From positions 18,590-82,589 of the forward strand of contig NZ_RJVR01000240.1 in assembly GCF_003999195.1 (NCBI RefSeq): 64,000 nucleotides of DNA, given 5' to 3'. The notes under the pieces were generated by a model. That model searched no databases. It was not told the origin of the DNA and saw only the letters and a list, made by a program, of their open reading frames with translations. The translations under genes were made by a program, and so were the position numbers. This DNA comes from Streptomyces soli (GTDB lineage: Bacteria; Actinomycetota; Actinomycetes; Streptomycetales; Streptomycetaceae). This document shows, one piece after another, positions 19,997 through 32,423 of this stretch. Numbering within the stretch: the stretch's first letter is position 1; every line of letters starts with the position of its first letter.

Positions 19997-20389
19997 TCAG
20001 TCCAGGTCGATGTGCTCGCTGGACGAGGAACCCGCAGCGCTGTCTGGACCGGCGGTCCAGCGCCGCTCATGGCCGGAAACCGCCGCGCGGTAGGCGGCGA
20101 GGAGCTCGGAGCCGGCCTGCGCGAGGTGGTCGAAGACGTCGGGATTACGTTCCTTGATCGGCTCGATGACCTGCTTGACCTGGGTCACGACGGCCTCGGC
20201 GGCCATCGTGGCGGCCGGGCTGCGCAGCACGGCGATGCGGTCGGCGACGGCCTCCGCGAGCCGACGCAGCTCTTCGGAAGCGCTGCCGGGGCCCTGACCT
20301 GCCTGTTCGCGGCGGCGGGCGTTCTCGGCGGCGATGTCCTCGGCGCTGGCCTTGGCCCAGGCGTCGGACTCGGGCGATTCGCTGGTCAT
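19997..20389 (-). CDS. Small conserved protein upstream of glkA (DUF5304-like)
   Basis: A 130-residue soluble protein, mostly helical, with 'AWAKASAEDIAAENARRREQ' at the N-terminus, a central 'VVTQVKQVIEPIKERNPDVFDHLAQAGSELLAAYRAAV' and a Ser/Asp-rich tail ending 'HIDLD'. It corresponds by position and composition to the gene next to glkA in S. coelicolor (sco2127, from memory), which has been linked to glucose repression. It lies 56 bp before glkA. The biochemical role is unknown. Confidence 0.78.
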   Translation of the reverse strand: MTSESPESDAWAKASAEDIAAENARRREQAGQGPGSASEELRRLAEAVADRIAVLRSPAATMAAEAVVTQVKQVIEPIKERNPDVFDHLAQAGSELLAAYRAAVSGHERRWTAGPDSAAGSSSSEHIDLD

Positions 20390-20442
20390 GGTGGGCTCCG
20401 TAGGGGCGCTACAGGTGGTGCCTTCGACGTTACCCGACCCGA

Positions 20443-21603
20443 CTAGCCGCGCGGCCAGAGCGCGGGGTCCGGTTCGAAGCGGACGGTCAACGCGCCGTCC
20501 CTCAGAGCGGCGCCCGCGACGGTGCAGCGGCGCAGCGCGGAGGGCAGCGGCAGGATGCGCCGGAAGCCCTCGGCGTCGACGACGAGTTCGTCGCCGCGGC
20601 GGATCAGGTCCAGCCGGTCGCGGGTGGCGCCGGGCAGCGGGAGCCGCCAGAGGAAGTGGCCCTCGGCGGCGAGCCGGTCCTTGACGGTCCAGGGCTTGCC
20701 GTGTACCCCGGCGGGCCCCGGCGCGGGGGCGGCCAGCAGCACCAGGTCGCCCGCGCCGAGCGGCTCACGCCCGAGGTGGGGCACCTCGTGGACGGGAAGG
20801 CCGGTCACCTCGGCGCGCAGGGCCCGCAGTTCCTTGTGCTGCTGCGCGGAGAGTTCGGCCAGCCAGGGGTCCGGAGAGCCGCTCGGCAGCAGCCGGTTGG
20901 CGACCACGGCCTCCAGGCGGAGGCCGTACAGGGCGAGTCCGGTGCGGGCCTGCCGGACGGCCTCGGCGGCGTGGGCGCCGGGGTCCACGACCAGCCGTAC
21001 GGTGGTCCCGGCGTCCTCGATCACCGCCTGGGCGGCGGCCAGTTCCACATCCACCCGCGATACGGCCTCGTACGCCCGCTCCCCCGGCATCGGTACGCCC
21101 GCGAGCTGCGCGAGCACCGGCCGCAGGGCCCGCGCCGCCTGCCGCTCGGCCGGTAGGAGCCGGCTGAGGTAGCGGCGCAGCTGCTCGGGCAGCGCCAGGA
21201 CGGCGAGCGCGGCATGGACGGGCGGCAGGTCGACGACGACGGTGTCCCAGGCCCGGCCACCGGAGTCCGAGCCGGCCAGGGACGCGTCGCGCAGCGCCCG
21301 CAGCAGGGCCAATGCGTCGGCGCCGGGGAGTTCGGTGAGCTCCTCCGGGTCGAGCGGCGTGGCCCCCAACAGGTCGAGCACGGAGCCGAGCCGCCCCTGT
21401 ACCTCCAGCGCGTCGGCCCGGAAGGAGGCCGCCGGGTCGATACGGGCGACGTCGACCCCCGGCAGGGTGCGCGGGAAGACGCCGCTCCGGTCGGCGGAGA
21501 TCAGCTGGACGCGGTGGCCCCGCGCGGCCTCGGCCACCGCTGTCGCGGCGGCGACGGTCGTACGGCCGGAGCCGCCGGGACCTGTGACGAGAAGGGTCCG
21601 CAC
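20443..21603 (-). CDS. ArsA/GET3-like P-loop ATPase
   Basis: A 386-residue MinD/ArsA-superfamily ATPase. Walker A is 'GPGGSGRTT' at 8-16 and the switch region is 'WDTVVVDLPP'. A C-terminal beta-rich segment ('FLWRLPLPGATRDRLDLIRRGDELVVDAEGF') resembles the alpha-crystallin-like tail found on actinobacterial ArsA homologues. The start is uncertain. GTG 21603 follows the upstream stop by one base and begins right at the ATPase fold; GTG 21642 would add 13 residues overlapping the SRPBCC gene. No ars genes are near, so arsenite transport is not implied. Confidence 0.8.
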   Translation of the reverse strand: MRTLLVTGPGGSGRTTVAAATAVAEAARGHRVQLISADRSGVFPRTLPGVDVARIDPAASFRADALEVQGRLGSVLDLLGATPLDPEELTELPGADALALLRALRDASLAGSDSGGRAWDTVVVDLPPVHAALAVLALPEQLRRYLSRLLPAERQAARALRPVLAQLAGVPMPGERAYEAVSRVDVELAAAQAVIEDAGTTVRLVVDPGAHAAEAVRQARTGLALYGLRLEAVVANRLLPSGSPDPWLAELSAQQHKELRALRAEVTGLPVHEVPHLGREPLGAGDLVLLAAPAPGPAGVHGKPWTVKDRLAAEGHFLWRLPLPGATRDRLDLIRRGDELVVDAEGFRRILPLPSALRRCTVAGAALRDGALTVRFEPDPALWPRG

Positions 21604-21604
21604 C

Positions 21605-22066
21605 TCAGGCCTGGGGCGCGGCGGAGTCGCCGGACTCGACACGCTTCTTCAGCCCCGCCAGCGCGCGGTCGATGATGACCTTCTCCGCCTTGCGCTTGAT
21701 CATCCCGAGCATGGGGATCTTCACGTCGACGGTGAGCTGGTAGGTCACCTCGGTGCGCTTGCCGGCGTCGACCGGCGCAAGCGTGTAGGAGCCGTCCAGG
21801 GTGCGCAGCATCTGGGACTTGACCAGCGACCAGCTGACCTCGTTGTCGCTGATCCAGGTGTAGCCGAGGGTGTGGTCGTCCTTGATCGCGCCCGCGTCCA
21901 GCAGCAGCCGGACCTGCTCGGCACGGCCCTGGTCGTCGGCGGAAAGGATCTCCGCCTCCTTCACCTCGCCGGTCCACTCGGGGTACCGCTCGAAGTCGGA
22001 GATGACCCCCATGACGTCGGCCGGGGCCGCGTCGATCGTGATGCTCGACTTGGTGTGTTCCGCCAT
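21605..22066 (-). CDS. SRPBCC-family (START/cyclase-like) protein
   Basis: A 153-residue helix-grip protein of the polyketide cyclase/dehydrase family. It begins 'MAEHTKSSITIDAAPADVMGVISDFERYPEWTGEVKEAEIL', the standard SRPBCC opening, and ends with a long helix 'RALAGLKKRVES'. GGAGGGG lies 8 nt before the ATG. The ArsA-like ATPase starts one base after its stop, so the two are coupled. A hydrophobic ligand is expected but not identifiable. No polyketide genes are near. Confidence 0.85.
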   Translation of the reverse strand: MAEHTKSSITIDAAPADVMGVISDFERYPEWTGEVKEAEILSADDQGRAEQVRLLLDAGAIKDDHTLGYTWISDNEVSWSLVKSQMLRTLDGSYTLAPVDAGKRTEVTYQLTVDVKIPMLGMIKRKAEKVIIDRALAGLKKRVESGDSAAPQA

Positions 22067-22090
22067 CGCCGTGGCCCCTCCGGGACTTCG

Positions 22091-22118
22091 CATGAATGGA
22101 GTCATGAATGGAGTCATG
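22091..22118. repeat. 12-bp tandem repeat upstream of the SRPBCC gene
   Basis: CATGAATGGAGT occurs twice in tandem (22091-22114), followed by a partial third unit CATGAGTG. It lies just upstream of the gene starting at 22066, where an operator would be expected. Confidence 0.6.
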
Positions 22119-22175
22119 AGTGTGTTGCTGCAGGCTACCGCGTACGTCCCGCACACAGGACGGCCGGGGCGAAGG

Positions 22176-22937
22176 TCACCACTCCAGCACCCACGGCGTA
22201 CGGGTGGCGTTGAAGTGCCCCACGTTGACGCACTCGGTGGTCCCGATCCGCATGCGCCGCTCCAGCGGCTGATGGACGTGACCGAAGAGGGAGTATTTGG
22301 GGCGCGTCTCGTTGATCGCGTCGAGCAGCGCCTCGCTGCCGCGCTCGAAGCGCCGGGCGACGGTGTCGTAGCAGAGCTCCGGCACGGCGGGCGGGATGTG
22401 CGAGCAGAGCACATCGACCGGGCCGAGGGCGGCGACCTTCGCCGCGTACGTCTCGTCGTCGACCTCGTACGGCGTGCGGTACGGGGTCCGCAGGCCGCCG
22501 CCGACGAACCCGAAGACCAGGCCGCCGATCTCCGCCGTCGTGCCGTCCAGGACGGCGGTGCCGGGGCGCGCGTACTCGGGCCAGAGCAACGGAATGTCGA
22601 CATTGCCGTAGGTGGCGTACGTAGGCGTGGGGAAGGCCGCGAAGAGTTCGGCGTACTGGCTGCGTACTGCGCTCTCGATGGCGGTGCGGCGGTCGAGACC
22701 GGCCCAGAGCTCGTTGTCCAGCGCGCGGGCCTCGTCGAACCGCTTGGCGGTACGCAGGGCGACCATGCGGGTGGCGTTCTCGGCGCCGAAGAGATCGGGG
22801 AAGATCCCGCGCGAGTGGTCGGCGTAGTCCAGGAAAAGGATGAGGTCGCCGAGACAGACCAGGGCGTCGGCGCCTTCGCCCGCCTTCCCGAGGGCGTCGG
22901 CCGCACCGTGGACATCGCTGACGACATGGACCCGCAT
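22176..22937 (-). CDS. Calcineurin-like metallophosphoesterase
   Basis: A 253-residue phosphoesterase with the metal-binding set 'VVSDVHG' (Asp, His), 'VCLGDLILF' (GD), 'TYGNVDIP' (GN-x-D), 'LCSHIPP' and 'LFGHVHQP' (GHxH). The start ATG at 22937 gives 'MRVHVVSDVHG'; a GTG three codons upstream is possible. It is divergent from the acyl-CoA ligase at 23180. Substrates for this family range from nucleotides to phosphoproteins and cannot be chosen here. Confidence 0.87.
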   Translation of the reverse strand: MRVHVVSDVHGAADALGKAGEGADALVCLGDLILFLDYADHSRGIFPDLFGAENATRMVALRTAKRFDEARALDNELWAGLDRRTAIESAVRSQYAELFAAFPTPTYATYGNVDIPLLWPEYARPGTAVLDGTTAEIGGLVFGFVGGGLRTPYRTPYEVDDETYAAKVAALGPVDVLCSHIPPAVPELCYDTVARRFERGSEALLDAINETRPKYSLFGHVHQPLERRMRIGTTECVNVGHFNATRTPWVLEW

Positions 22938-23179
22938 GCCGATCACCCTAATCCCTCGTTACCTGCGGGTCACCGGCCGTCTCGATTACCCTTCGGTGAG
23001 CAGTTCAGGGCTTCGTGTCGGTCATGTGACACACAAAACATCTACACGGCGCCTCTATCGCGAGTGCTTTACCGATGGGTAACGTCCGGTCAGTCCGATC
23101 CACGCCTTGACCACGTATGTGGCAGGAGCCGGTGGACAGCAGCCAGTACCGCCGCCGGCGCCGATGAGGAGCAGCAGTC

Positions 23180-26731
<3,552 letters not shown>

Positions 26732-26843
26732 CGCGGCCGAGATTACCGGCCGGACCCCGACACGGAACCCCGAGCCCCTAAACGCTGTCCTCATCAGTGA
26801 GCGGCATCATGCATCATCACTTCAGAGGACGAGGGAGACAGGG

Positions 26844-28109
26844 GTGCACATGGCAGGCGCGGGCGGCAGGCTGATCCCCATCGGGGTCTGGATGGCCACC
26901 CGGTGCTTGTTGCTGCTGATGGTCTTCAAGGTGATCACCATCTCGCCGCTCGACGTCACCTCCGACGTCACCTTGATCTACCACGGCTGGTACGACGTCC
27001 TGAAGAGCGGCAGCTTCCCCCTCAACGACGTGACCTGGCAGTATCCGCCGGCCGCCGCCCTCGCCATCCTCTCCCCCGGCCTGCTGCCCTTCCTCGACTA
27101 CACCACCGCCTTCATCTGGCTGTGCTGCGCCGCCGACGCCGTGGCCTTCGCCATGCTGCTGCGGGCCGGGCGGCAGGGCGGCGGCCGCCGCATGCTCGGC
27201 GCGTGGGTGTGGATCGCGGGGGTGCCGCTGCTCGGCCCCACCGCGTACGCCCGTTACGACGTGATGGTCACCGCCGTCGCCATCGCCTCCCTGCTGGCCC
27301 TCGCCCGGCGGCCCCGCGTCTCCGGCGCGCTCGCCGCCTTCGGCGCGATGCTCAAGGTGTGGCCGGCGCTGCTGCTCATCGGCACCCCCCGCGACCGCTC
27401 CCGCCGCGTCTGGGGCACAGCGATCGGCACCGTAGCCGTGATCGGCCTGCTCTTCCACGCCGTCATGCCCGGCGCCTTCTCCTTCCTGACCTTCCAGGGC
27501 GGCCGGGGCACCGAGGTGGAGTCCGTCGGCTCGCTGGTCTTCCACTACGCCCGGCATCACGGCTGGCACGGCGAGGTCCGGCTCAACTACGGCTCGGTCG
27601 AGTTCCTCGGCCCGTACGTGGACGTCGTCAGCCGGGTCGCGCTCGGGCTGGCCGCCGTCGCCCTGGGGTGGCTGGTGCTGTGGCGGCTCATGGCCCGTAC
27701 GTTCACGGCGGCCACGCCTTTCGACGCGGCATTCACCGCCGTCCTGCTCTTCACCACCACCAGCCGGGTGATCAGCCCCCAGTACATGATCTGGCTGGTC
27801 GGCCTCGCCGCCGCCTGCATGACCCTGCGGGCGAGCGTGATGGCCCTGCCCGCCGCGCTGATCCTCCTGGCGACCGGCGTGACCTTCTACGAGTTCCCCG
27901 CCCACTTCCAGGACGTCGTGGTCAGCGACCACCGCGGCGTCGCCCTGCTGGTGCTGCGCAACGGCCTGCTGATCGTCGCCTCGCTCATCGCCTGCCGCAG
28001 ACTGTGGGTGGCGGCGGTGCGCACTTCGCCAGAGGAAGCGGCGTCGGCCGTTCAGGAGGACGGGACCGAAGCCCCGGAGCCGGCGAGCGAGCGGCTGCTC
28101 AGCTGGTGA
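26844..28109 (+). CDS. GT87-family membrane glycosyltransferase
   Basis: A polytopic GT-C protein of 421 residues with about ten hydrophobic helices. The first extracytoplasmic loop 'SDVTLIYHGWYDVLKSGSFPLNDVTWQYPP' has the Asp and 'QYPP' block of GT87/DUF2029 enzymes, which use polyprenyl-phosphate mannose. GTG 26844 or ATG 26850 may start it behind GAGGGAGA. It is divergent from the PimB-like gene. The 3' end overlaps the MATE relic by 58 bp. A lipoglycan or glycoprotein mannosylation role is likely but unproved. Confidence 0.82.
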   Translation: MHMAGAGGRLIPIGVWMATRCLLLLMVFKVITISPLDVTSDVTLIYHGWYDVLKSGSFPLNDVTWQYPPAAALAILSPGLLPFLDYTTAFIWLCCAADAVAFAMLLRAGRQGGGRRMLGAWVWIAGVPLLGPTAYARYDVMVTAVAIASLLALARRPRVSGALAAFGAMLKVWPALLLIGTPRDRSRRVWGTAIGTVAVIGLLFHAVMPGAFSFLTFQGGRGTEVESVGSLVFHYARHHGWHGEVRLNYGSVEFLGPYVDVVSRVALGLAAVALGWLVLWRLMARTFTAATPFDAAFTAVLLFTTTSRVISPQYMIWLVGLAAACMTLRASVMALPAALILLATGVTFYEFPAHFQDVVVSDHRGVALLVLRNGLLIVASLIACRRLWVAAVRTSPEEAASAVQEDGTEAPEPASERLLSW

Positions 28110-28715
28110 CACCGGCATACGAAGAGCCCCAGCACCGCCGCGCACTGCAGCCCGGCGCTCAGCGTCAGCGCCAGCGCGATCCCGGCCAGACCGAGGCCTG
28201 ACAGCGCGTACGCGAACGGCAGTTGGACCGCCGTCCCGACGACGGTGACCCTCGCCAGCGCAGGGCTGCCGCCGCTGCCCTGGAAGACCCCGCCCAGCGC
28301 GATGTAGCAGGCCAGCAGCACCAGGTAGCCGGCCAGGCAGCGCAGGAACTCCGCCGCCTGCGCCGCGACCACCGGCCCGGCGCCGAACGCCGCCATCAGG
28401 TACGGCGCGGTGGCCGGCAGCGTCAGGGCCGCCGCCAGCCCGATCGCCCCGCCGGTCAGTACGGCCTGCCGCCCGATCGCCGCGCGCTCCGTGTCGTGGC
28501 CCGCGCCGAGGCGGGTGGCGGTGTGGATGGCGGCGGCCTGCCGAATCGCGTAGAAGGCCATCGTGGCCACGTACGTCGCCTTGGTCGCGATCCCGTACGC
28601 CGCGACCGAGGCGACCCCGAGCCGGGCCACGATCGCCACCATTGCGAGCGAGCGAGCCCGCCATCCGGACCAGGAAGTCCGCCGACATCGGCAGCCCCAC
28701 GCGTGCTCGTGCGGC
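28052..28715 (-). pseudogene. MATE-family transporter relic, truncated and frameshifted
   Basis: The minus strand carries the C-terminal half of a MATE/DinF exporter, about 195 residues with six hydrophobic helices ('GIATKATYVATMAFYAIRQAA', 'FQGSGGSP'). It is preceded in a different frame by 'VGLPMSADFLVRMAGSLA', the start of the seventh helix. The frames join at 28644-28657, where the tetranucleotide CTCG is present three times; two copies would restore 'AGSLAMVAIVAR'. The N-terminal six helices are missing, and the sequence before 28715 shows no coherent match. So there is a truncation plus a 4-bp slippage insertion. Confidence 0.78.
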
Positions 28716-28818
28716 GCAGCGCCGCGAGCGTCGGCTCCGCGTGGCGGGCCCGCGCGGCCTCCCGGAGAGCAAGAAGTGGAAGGTGCTTCGAGGAGCGTCG
28801 GCGGGGCCATCGCCGAGC

Positions 28819-29952
28819 TCACGCCGTGACGGCGTGCCTCCGCGCGGCGGCGATGCGCTGGACCGCGGTCGGGTGGGTGCCGAAGAGCAGGTGGAGCAGC
28901 CGGGGCGGCGAGGGGTCGCCCACGTTGGCGACGGTGATGCGGCGCTGCATGGCGATGAAGTGGGCGGGGTCATCGGTGAGTTCGAGCGCGTGGGCGTCGG
29001 CGCGGCGCTCGATGCGGCGACTGACGGCGCAGCCGAAGGGACCGGCGATGGCGGAGCCGACGGCGGCCACCGCGGCCAGGAGCCACACGGAGCGCGGGTC
29101 GGAGAAGTGGTCGACGCCGGCGGCGCCCAGCAGCGGCCGCCAGGAGACAACGGCGGCCAGGACGCACACGCCGACCGCCGCGCCGACCGCCCCCAGCACC
29201 GTCCCGCGCAACACGTCGCGGTGCTTGACGTGACCCAGTTCATGGGCGACGACCAGCTCGACCTCGCGCGGCTCGGCCGTGGTGAGCAGCGTGTCGTAGG
29301 CGACGATGCGCCGGGTCCGCCCGAAACCGGAGACGTACGCGTTGAGGGCGGTCGTACGCCGCGAGGCGTCTGCGACCAATACCTCCCGCACCCGGACCCG
29401 GTCCCGCTCGGCCAGAGCCAGCAGCGCGTCCCGCAGGGGGCCCGGCTCCATGGGGGTGAAGCGGTTGAAGAGCGGCTCCAGGAGGACCGGCGCCAGCCAG
29501 GACAGCACGACGGCCGCCACGGCTGCGCCGAGCGCCGCCCAGGCCCACCACCACCACCGGCCGGTCCCCGCGAGCGCGTAGACGCCGTACAGGGCCCCCA
29601 GGAGCAGCGGCACGGACACGAGCAGCCCCCGCAGCACATCGAGGACCCAGCCGGCCCACCCCTGGGTGACGAGGCCGAAGCGGGCCCGTACGACCCGCAC
29701 CCACGCGGAGAAGGGCAGCAAGAGGAGCGTACGGAGCACCACGAGCGACAGGCCGCCGGCGAGGATCCTCGCGGCCCAGCCGTCGCCGAACAGGCCGGCC
29801 AGCCAGGCGCCGCCGGGCGTCAGGCCGAGGACGAGCAGCAGGGCGAGCCCGGCCAGCCGGCCGCCGATGGCGGCGGGGAGCTGGGCGCGGCGCAGGGCCC
29901 GGCCGCGGGCGACCTGCTCGGGGGTGAAGTCTTCGGCGACTTCGGAGGTCAT
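28819..29952 (-). CDS. M48-family membrane zinc metalloprotease
   Basis: A 377-residue integral membrane protease related to HtpX and Ste24. It has hydrophobic segments at about 30-50, 62-80, 105-127, 133-155 and around 255-300, with the catalytic HExxH (His237-His241 in 'VVAHELGHVKHRD') between helices and a downstream 'RRADAHAL' containing the third zinc ligand region. Start ATG overlaps the stop of the upstream lipoprotein gene by 4 nt, linking the two. The role is probably membrane protein quality control. Confidence 0.9.
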   Translation of the reverse strand: MTSEVAEDFTPEQVARGRALRRAQLPAAIGGRLAGLALLLVLGLTPGGAWLAGLFGDGWAARILAGGLSLVVLRTLLLLPFSAWVRVVRARFGLVTQGWAGWVLDVLRGLLVSVPLLLGALYGVYALAGTGRWWWWAWAALGAAVAAVVLSWLAPVLLEPLFNRFTPMEPGPLRDALLALAERDRVRVREVLVADASRRTTALNAYVSGFGRTRRIVAYDTLLTTAEPREVELVVAHELGHVKHRDVLRGTVLGAVGAAVGVCVLAAVVSWRPLLGAAGVDHFSDPRSVWLLAAVAAVGSAIAGPFGCAVSRRIERRADAHALELTDDPAHFIAMQRRITVANVGDPSPPRLLHLLFGTHPTAVQRIAAARRHAVTA

Positions 29953-31106
29953 GCCAACTCCCGCTGTACGTAGGCGCGCCAGCGCGCGGTGAAGTCGTCG
30001 AGGCCGATACCCAGTGTGCTCCGCATGGCGGCATCGGTCCCCGCGCCGGCGCCGACCGCCCGGTACAGGGCCACCAGCTTGCCGGCGCCCCAGTCGGCCT
30101 CGACCATGCGGCAGGCCAGCCAGCCGCCCTCGTAGGCCTGGGCGAGGCCGGTGGCGGTGGTGCCGAAGTCCGCGTTCGCCGGGAGTGTTCGCGGGGTGCG
30201 GCCGGCCGCGACGTCGCGGGCCAGCTCGGGGGCGACCTGCCGGGCGGTGCGGCCGGTGCCGAGGTAACCGACCCAGTCCGCGAAGCCTTCGGAGAGCCAG
30301 AGCGGGGTGCCGGAGTTCGTCGCGGCGCGCGTGGCGACGTGCGTGGTCTCGTGGGTGAGGACGACCCGCCGGCCCAGCCCCGAAAGCTCGCCGAAGGCCT
30401 CGGGGTTGACCATGACCCGGTCGGCCGGGACCGAGGCCGAGGACCCCCGCAGCTCCGCCGTCGTAACGGCGGCGATGCCCTCGTAGGCCGTCGGCGAGGC
30501 GTCCAGCAGCGCGGCCATGTCCCGCAGCGAGCCCGGCACCTCCACCACGACCCGCCGCGCCCACCCGTTGCCCCAGACCCCGCTCACCGTTGCCACCGCG
30601 CGGTCCACATCGGCCGCGTACGCCTGCAGGGAGGCCTGCGACGCCCCGACCCCCAGCACCAGGCTGTGCGTGCCCCGGGCGACCCGCAGGGTGCCCTGGT
30701 CCCACAGCTCCGCCGGGGAGCTGCTTGCGATGTCCCAGCGGCTGCCGTCGGGGGCGAGGGTGAGCGCCAGCGCGGAGGTGACCGGGGCGGAGTCGTAGCC
30801 CGTGAGCCGGTAGCTCAGCTGAACCTTCGCCGTCGTGCCGGTGCGCCGTACGAGCCGGTACGACCACGACGCGAGCGGCAGCCGCGCCAGATTCCGGTAC
30901 ACCGTCCGCTGCGCGGCGCGCTGCGCGGGCGCGACATCGGCCAGGTAGGCGCCCTCGTCGTGCTTCAGCACGGCCGCGGCGTGCCGGTTCAGCATCCGCT
31001 GGGGGTCTTCCCGTACGGTCCCGCCACCGCCGCCGCACCCGGCGAGCAGAGCGGCCGGAACCGCCACACAGCACAGCAGCGCGGCGGCCCTCGTACGTAC
31101 TCCCAT
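29949..31106 (-). CDS. Lipoprotein with HExxH metallopeptidase-like domain
   Basis: A 385-residue exported lipoprotein. The signal peptide ends in lipobox 'LLAGC' (Cys24), followed by a Gly linker. Residues 35-165 form a cystatin/NTF2-like region. A gluzincin-like core follows with 'HETTH' at 252-256 and 'LSEGFADW' (Glu273), the expected third zinc ligand. The C-terminus is helical. It overlaps the M48 protease gene by 4 nt. A surface zinc peptidase is likely; activity is inferred from motifs only. Confidence 0.8.
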   Translation of the reverse strand: MGVRTRAAALLCCVAVPAALLAGCGGGGGTVREDPQRMLNRHAAAVLKHDEGAYLADVAPAQRAAQRTVYRNLARLPLASWSYRLVRRTGTTAKVQLSYRLTGYDSAPVTSALALTLAPDGSRWDIASSSPAELWDQGTLRVARGTHSLVLGVGASQASLQAYAADVDRAVATVSGVWGNGWARRVVVEVPGSLRDMAALLDASPTAYEGIAAVTTAELRGSSASVPADRVMVNPEAFGELSGLGRRVVLTHETTHVATRAATNSGTPLWLSEGFADWVGYLGTGRTARQVAPELARDVAAGRTPRTLPANADFGTTATGLAQAYEGGWLACRMVEADWGAGKLVALYRAVGAGAGTDAAMRSTLGIGLDDFTARWRAYVQRELA

Positions 31107-31121
31107 GCCGCCGATCGTAGT

Positions 31122-31222
31122 TAGGCCCTGTCAGGGCGATCACGAACGGCCCCTTCGCCGCTCCCCCAGCCTGGCGGCTGGGTGGGGTCCCCCGGCCGAA
31201 GGCTGGTGGAGAGTACCCCCAG
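31122..31222. repeat. Intergenic palindromic repeat cluster B
   Basis: Two repeat families meet here. AGGCCCTGTCAGGGCGATCA (31122-31141) matches the inverted 63095-63114 at 19 of 20 positions. CCCCCAGCCTGGCGGCTGG (31163-31181) with CCGGCCGAAGGCTGG belongs to the modular palindromes of clusters A, C, D and E. They separate the NlpC/P60 stop from the lipoprotein start. Confidence 0.7.
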
Positions 31223-31232
31223 CGCCTTGGGC

Positions 31233-32285
31233 CTAAGGCCGGGTGACCGCCGAGATCGGCATCATCCCGATCGGGTCATAGCGGACCCGCGCGCCGGGGT
31301 AGGGGGCGTGGACGACCTGGCCGCCGCCGACGTACATGCCGACGTGGCTGGCGTCCCCCCGGTAGATGACCAGGTCGCCGGGCCTGGCCTGGTCGAGCGG
31401 CACCTGCTGCCCGGCGTGCATCTGGGCCTGCGAGGTACGCGGCAGCGCGATGCCGGCGTGCCGGTACGACCAGACCATGAGTCCGGAGCAGTCGAAGGCG
31501 CCCGGGCCGGTCGAGCCCCAGGCGTAGGGCGCGCCAACGGCGGCCCGGGCGGCGGCGACGGCCATCGCGGCGCGGCCGGAAGCGGGTCCGAAGTCGGGCA
31601 GGTGCAGGTCCATGCTGCGGCCGGCCCGCGAGGCCCGGTCCTGGAGGCGGGCGGCGAGGTCGGCCCGCTGGGCGGCGGAGAGGGAGTTGACGAGCCGCTG
31701 CGCGATGGCGAGTTTGCTCTGCACGACGCGCTTGCGGGCGTTGAGGTCCTGCCGTGTGCGGTCCAGCTCGTCGAGCTTCAGCATGGCCGCGGAGCGCTTC
31801 TGGTTCAGCCCGCGCTGCGCGTCCTTGAACTCCGCCAGTTGCTCGGCCTGGCGGGTACCGATGCGGTCGAGCGCGGCCGCCTTGTCCAGGTAGTCCTCCG
31901 GGTCGGCCGACAGCATCAGCGCCAGCGTGGGGTCGACCCCGCCGCTGCGGTACTGGGCGCCCGCGAGTGTGCCGAGCCCGGCCCGCATCCGGTTGACCCG
32001 CTCCTGGCCGCGCGCGGCCTCGTCCTGCAGCGTGCTCACCTCGCGGCGCAGCCGCTTGGAGCGGTCCTGGGCCGCGTTGTAGCGCTCGATGGCCTGCTCC
32101 GCCTGCTCGTAAAGCCGGTCGACCCGGCCGGCGACATCGGTCGGCGTGTCCGCGGGCTGCGCCACCGCCATGGGTGCGGCGGCGGCCCCTGCCACTGCCG
32201 CGGTCGCCGCGGCGGCTGCCGAAAGGGCCGTGACGCGGGTGGTACGGGCGAGGCCCGGCTGCGAGGTGCGTCGATGGGATGCCAC
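31233..32285 (-). CDS. Secreted NlpC/P60 endopeptidase with coiled coil
   Basis: A 350-residue peptidoglycan hydrolase. A twin-basic N-terminus and Ala-rich signal sequence (to about residue 42) lead to a long coiled coil (about 50-220), then an NlpC/P60 domain with Cys266 ('FDCSG'), His314 ('SHVGMY') and His326 ('HAPY'). This is the RipA-like layout, in which the coiled coil controls access to the active site. It lies 138 bp downstream of a close paralogue in the same direction and may share its riboswitch-controlled transcript. Confidence 0.93.
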   Translation of the reverse strand: MASHRRTSQPGLARTTRVTALSAAAAATAAVAGAAAAPMAVAQPADTPTDVAGRVDRLYEQAEQAIERYNAAQDRSKRLRREVSTLQDEAARGQERVNRMRAGLGTLAGAQYRSGGVDPTLALMLSADPEDYLDKAAALDRIGTRQAEQLAEFKDAQRGLNQKRSAAMLKLDELDRTRQDLNARKRVVQSKLAIAQRLVNSLSAAQRADLAARLQDRASRAGRSMDLHLPDFGPASGRAAMAVAAARAAVGAPYAWGSTGPGAFDCSGLMVWSYRHAGIALPRTSQAQMHAGQQVPLDQARPGDLVIYRGDASHVGMYVGGGQVVHAPYPGARVRYDPIGMMPISAVTRP

Positions 32286-32423
32286 GGGCGCTGACAGTAG
32301 TCAGCCGCGTACGGCGAGTTCAAAGATTCTCAACCACGCAGGCGGCGCACGTCCGCCCTCTTCCCCAGGTCAACCGCGCTCCGGGCACAGCCCGTCATCA
32401 CCCGAACGGGCTCCACGGCTGCG

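Noticed and set aside
20443..21603. Arsenite efflux ATPase
   Set aside because: Only the general ArsA/GET3 fold is visible. No arsB, arsC or arsR is nearby and no metalloid-binding Cys pair was found.
26817..29639. A 940-codon reverse-strand open frame
   Set aside because: It crosses three real features in different frames (GT87 gene antisense, MATE relic, M48 protease) and reads as low-complexity Gly/Arg/Gln. Only its short piece at 28644-28700 is meaningful, as part of the MATE relic.
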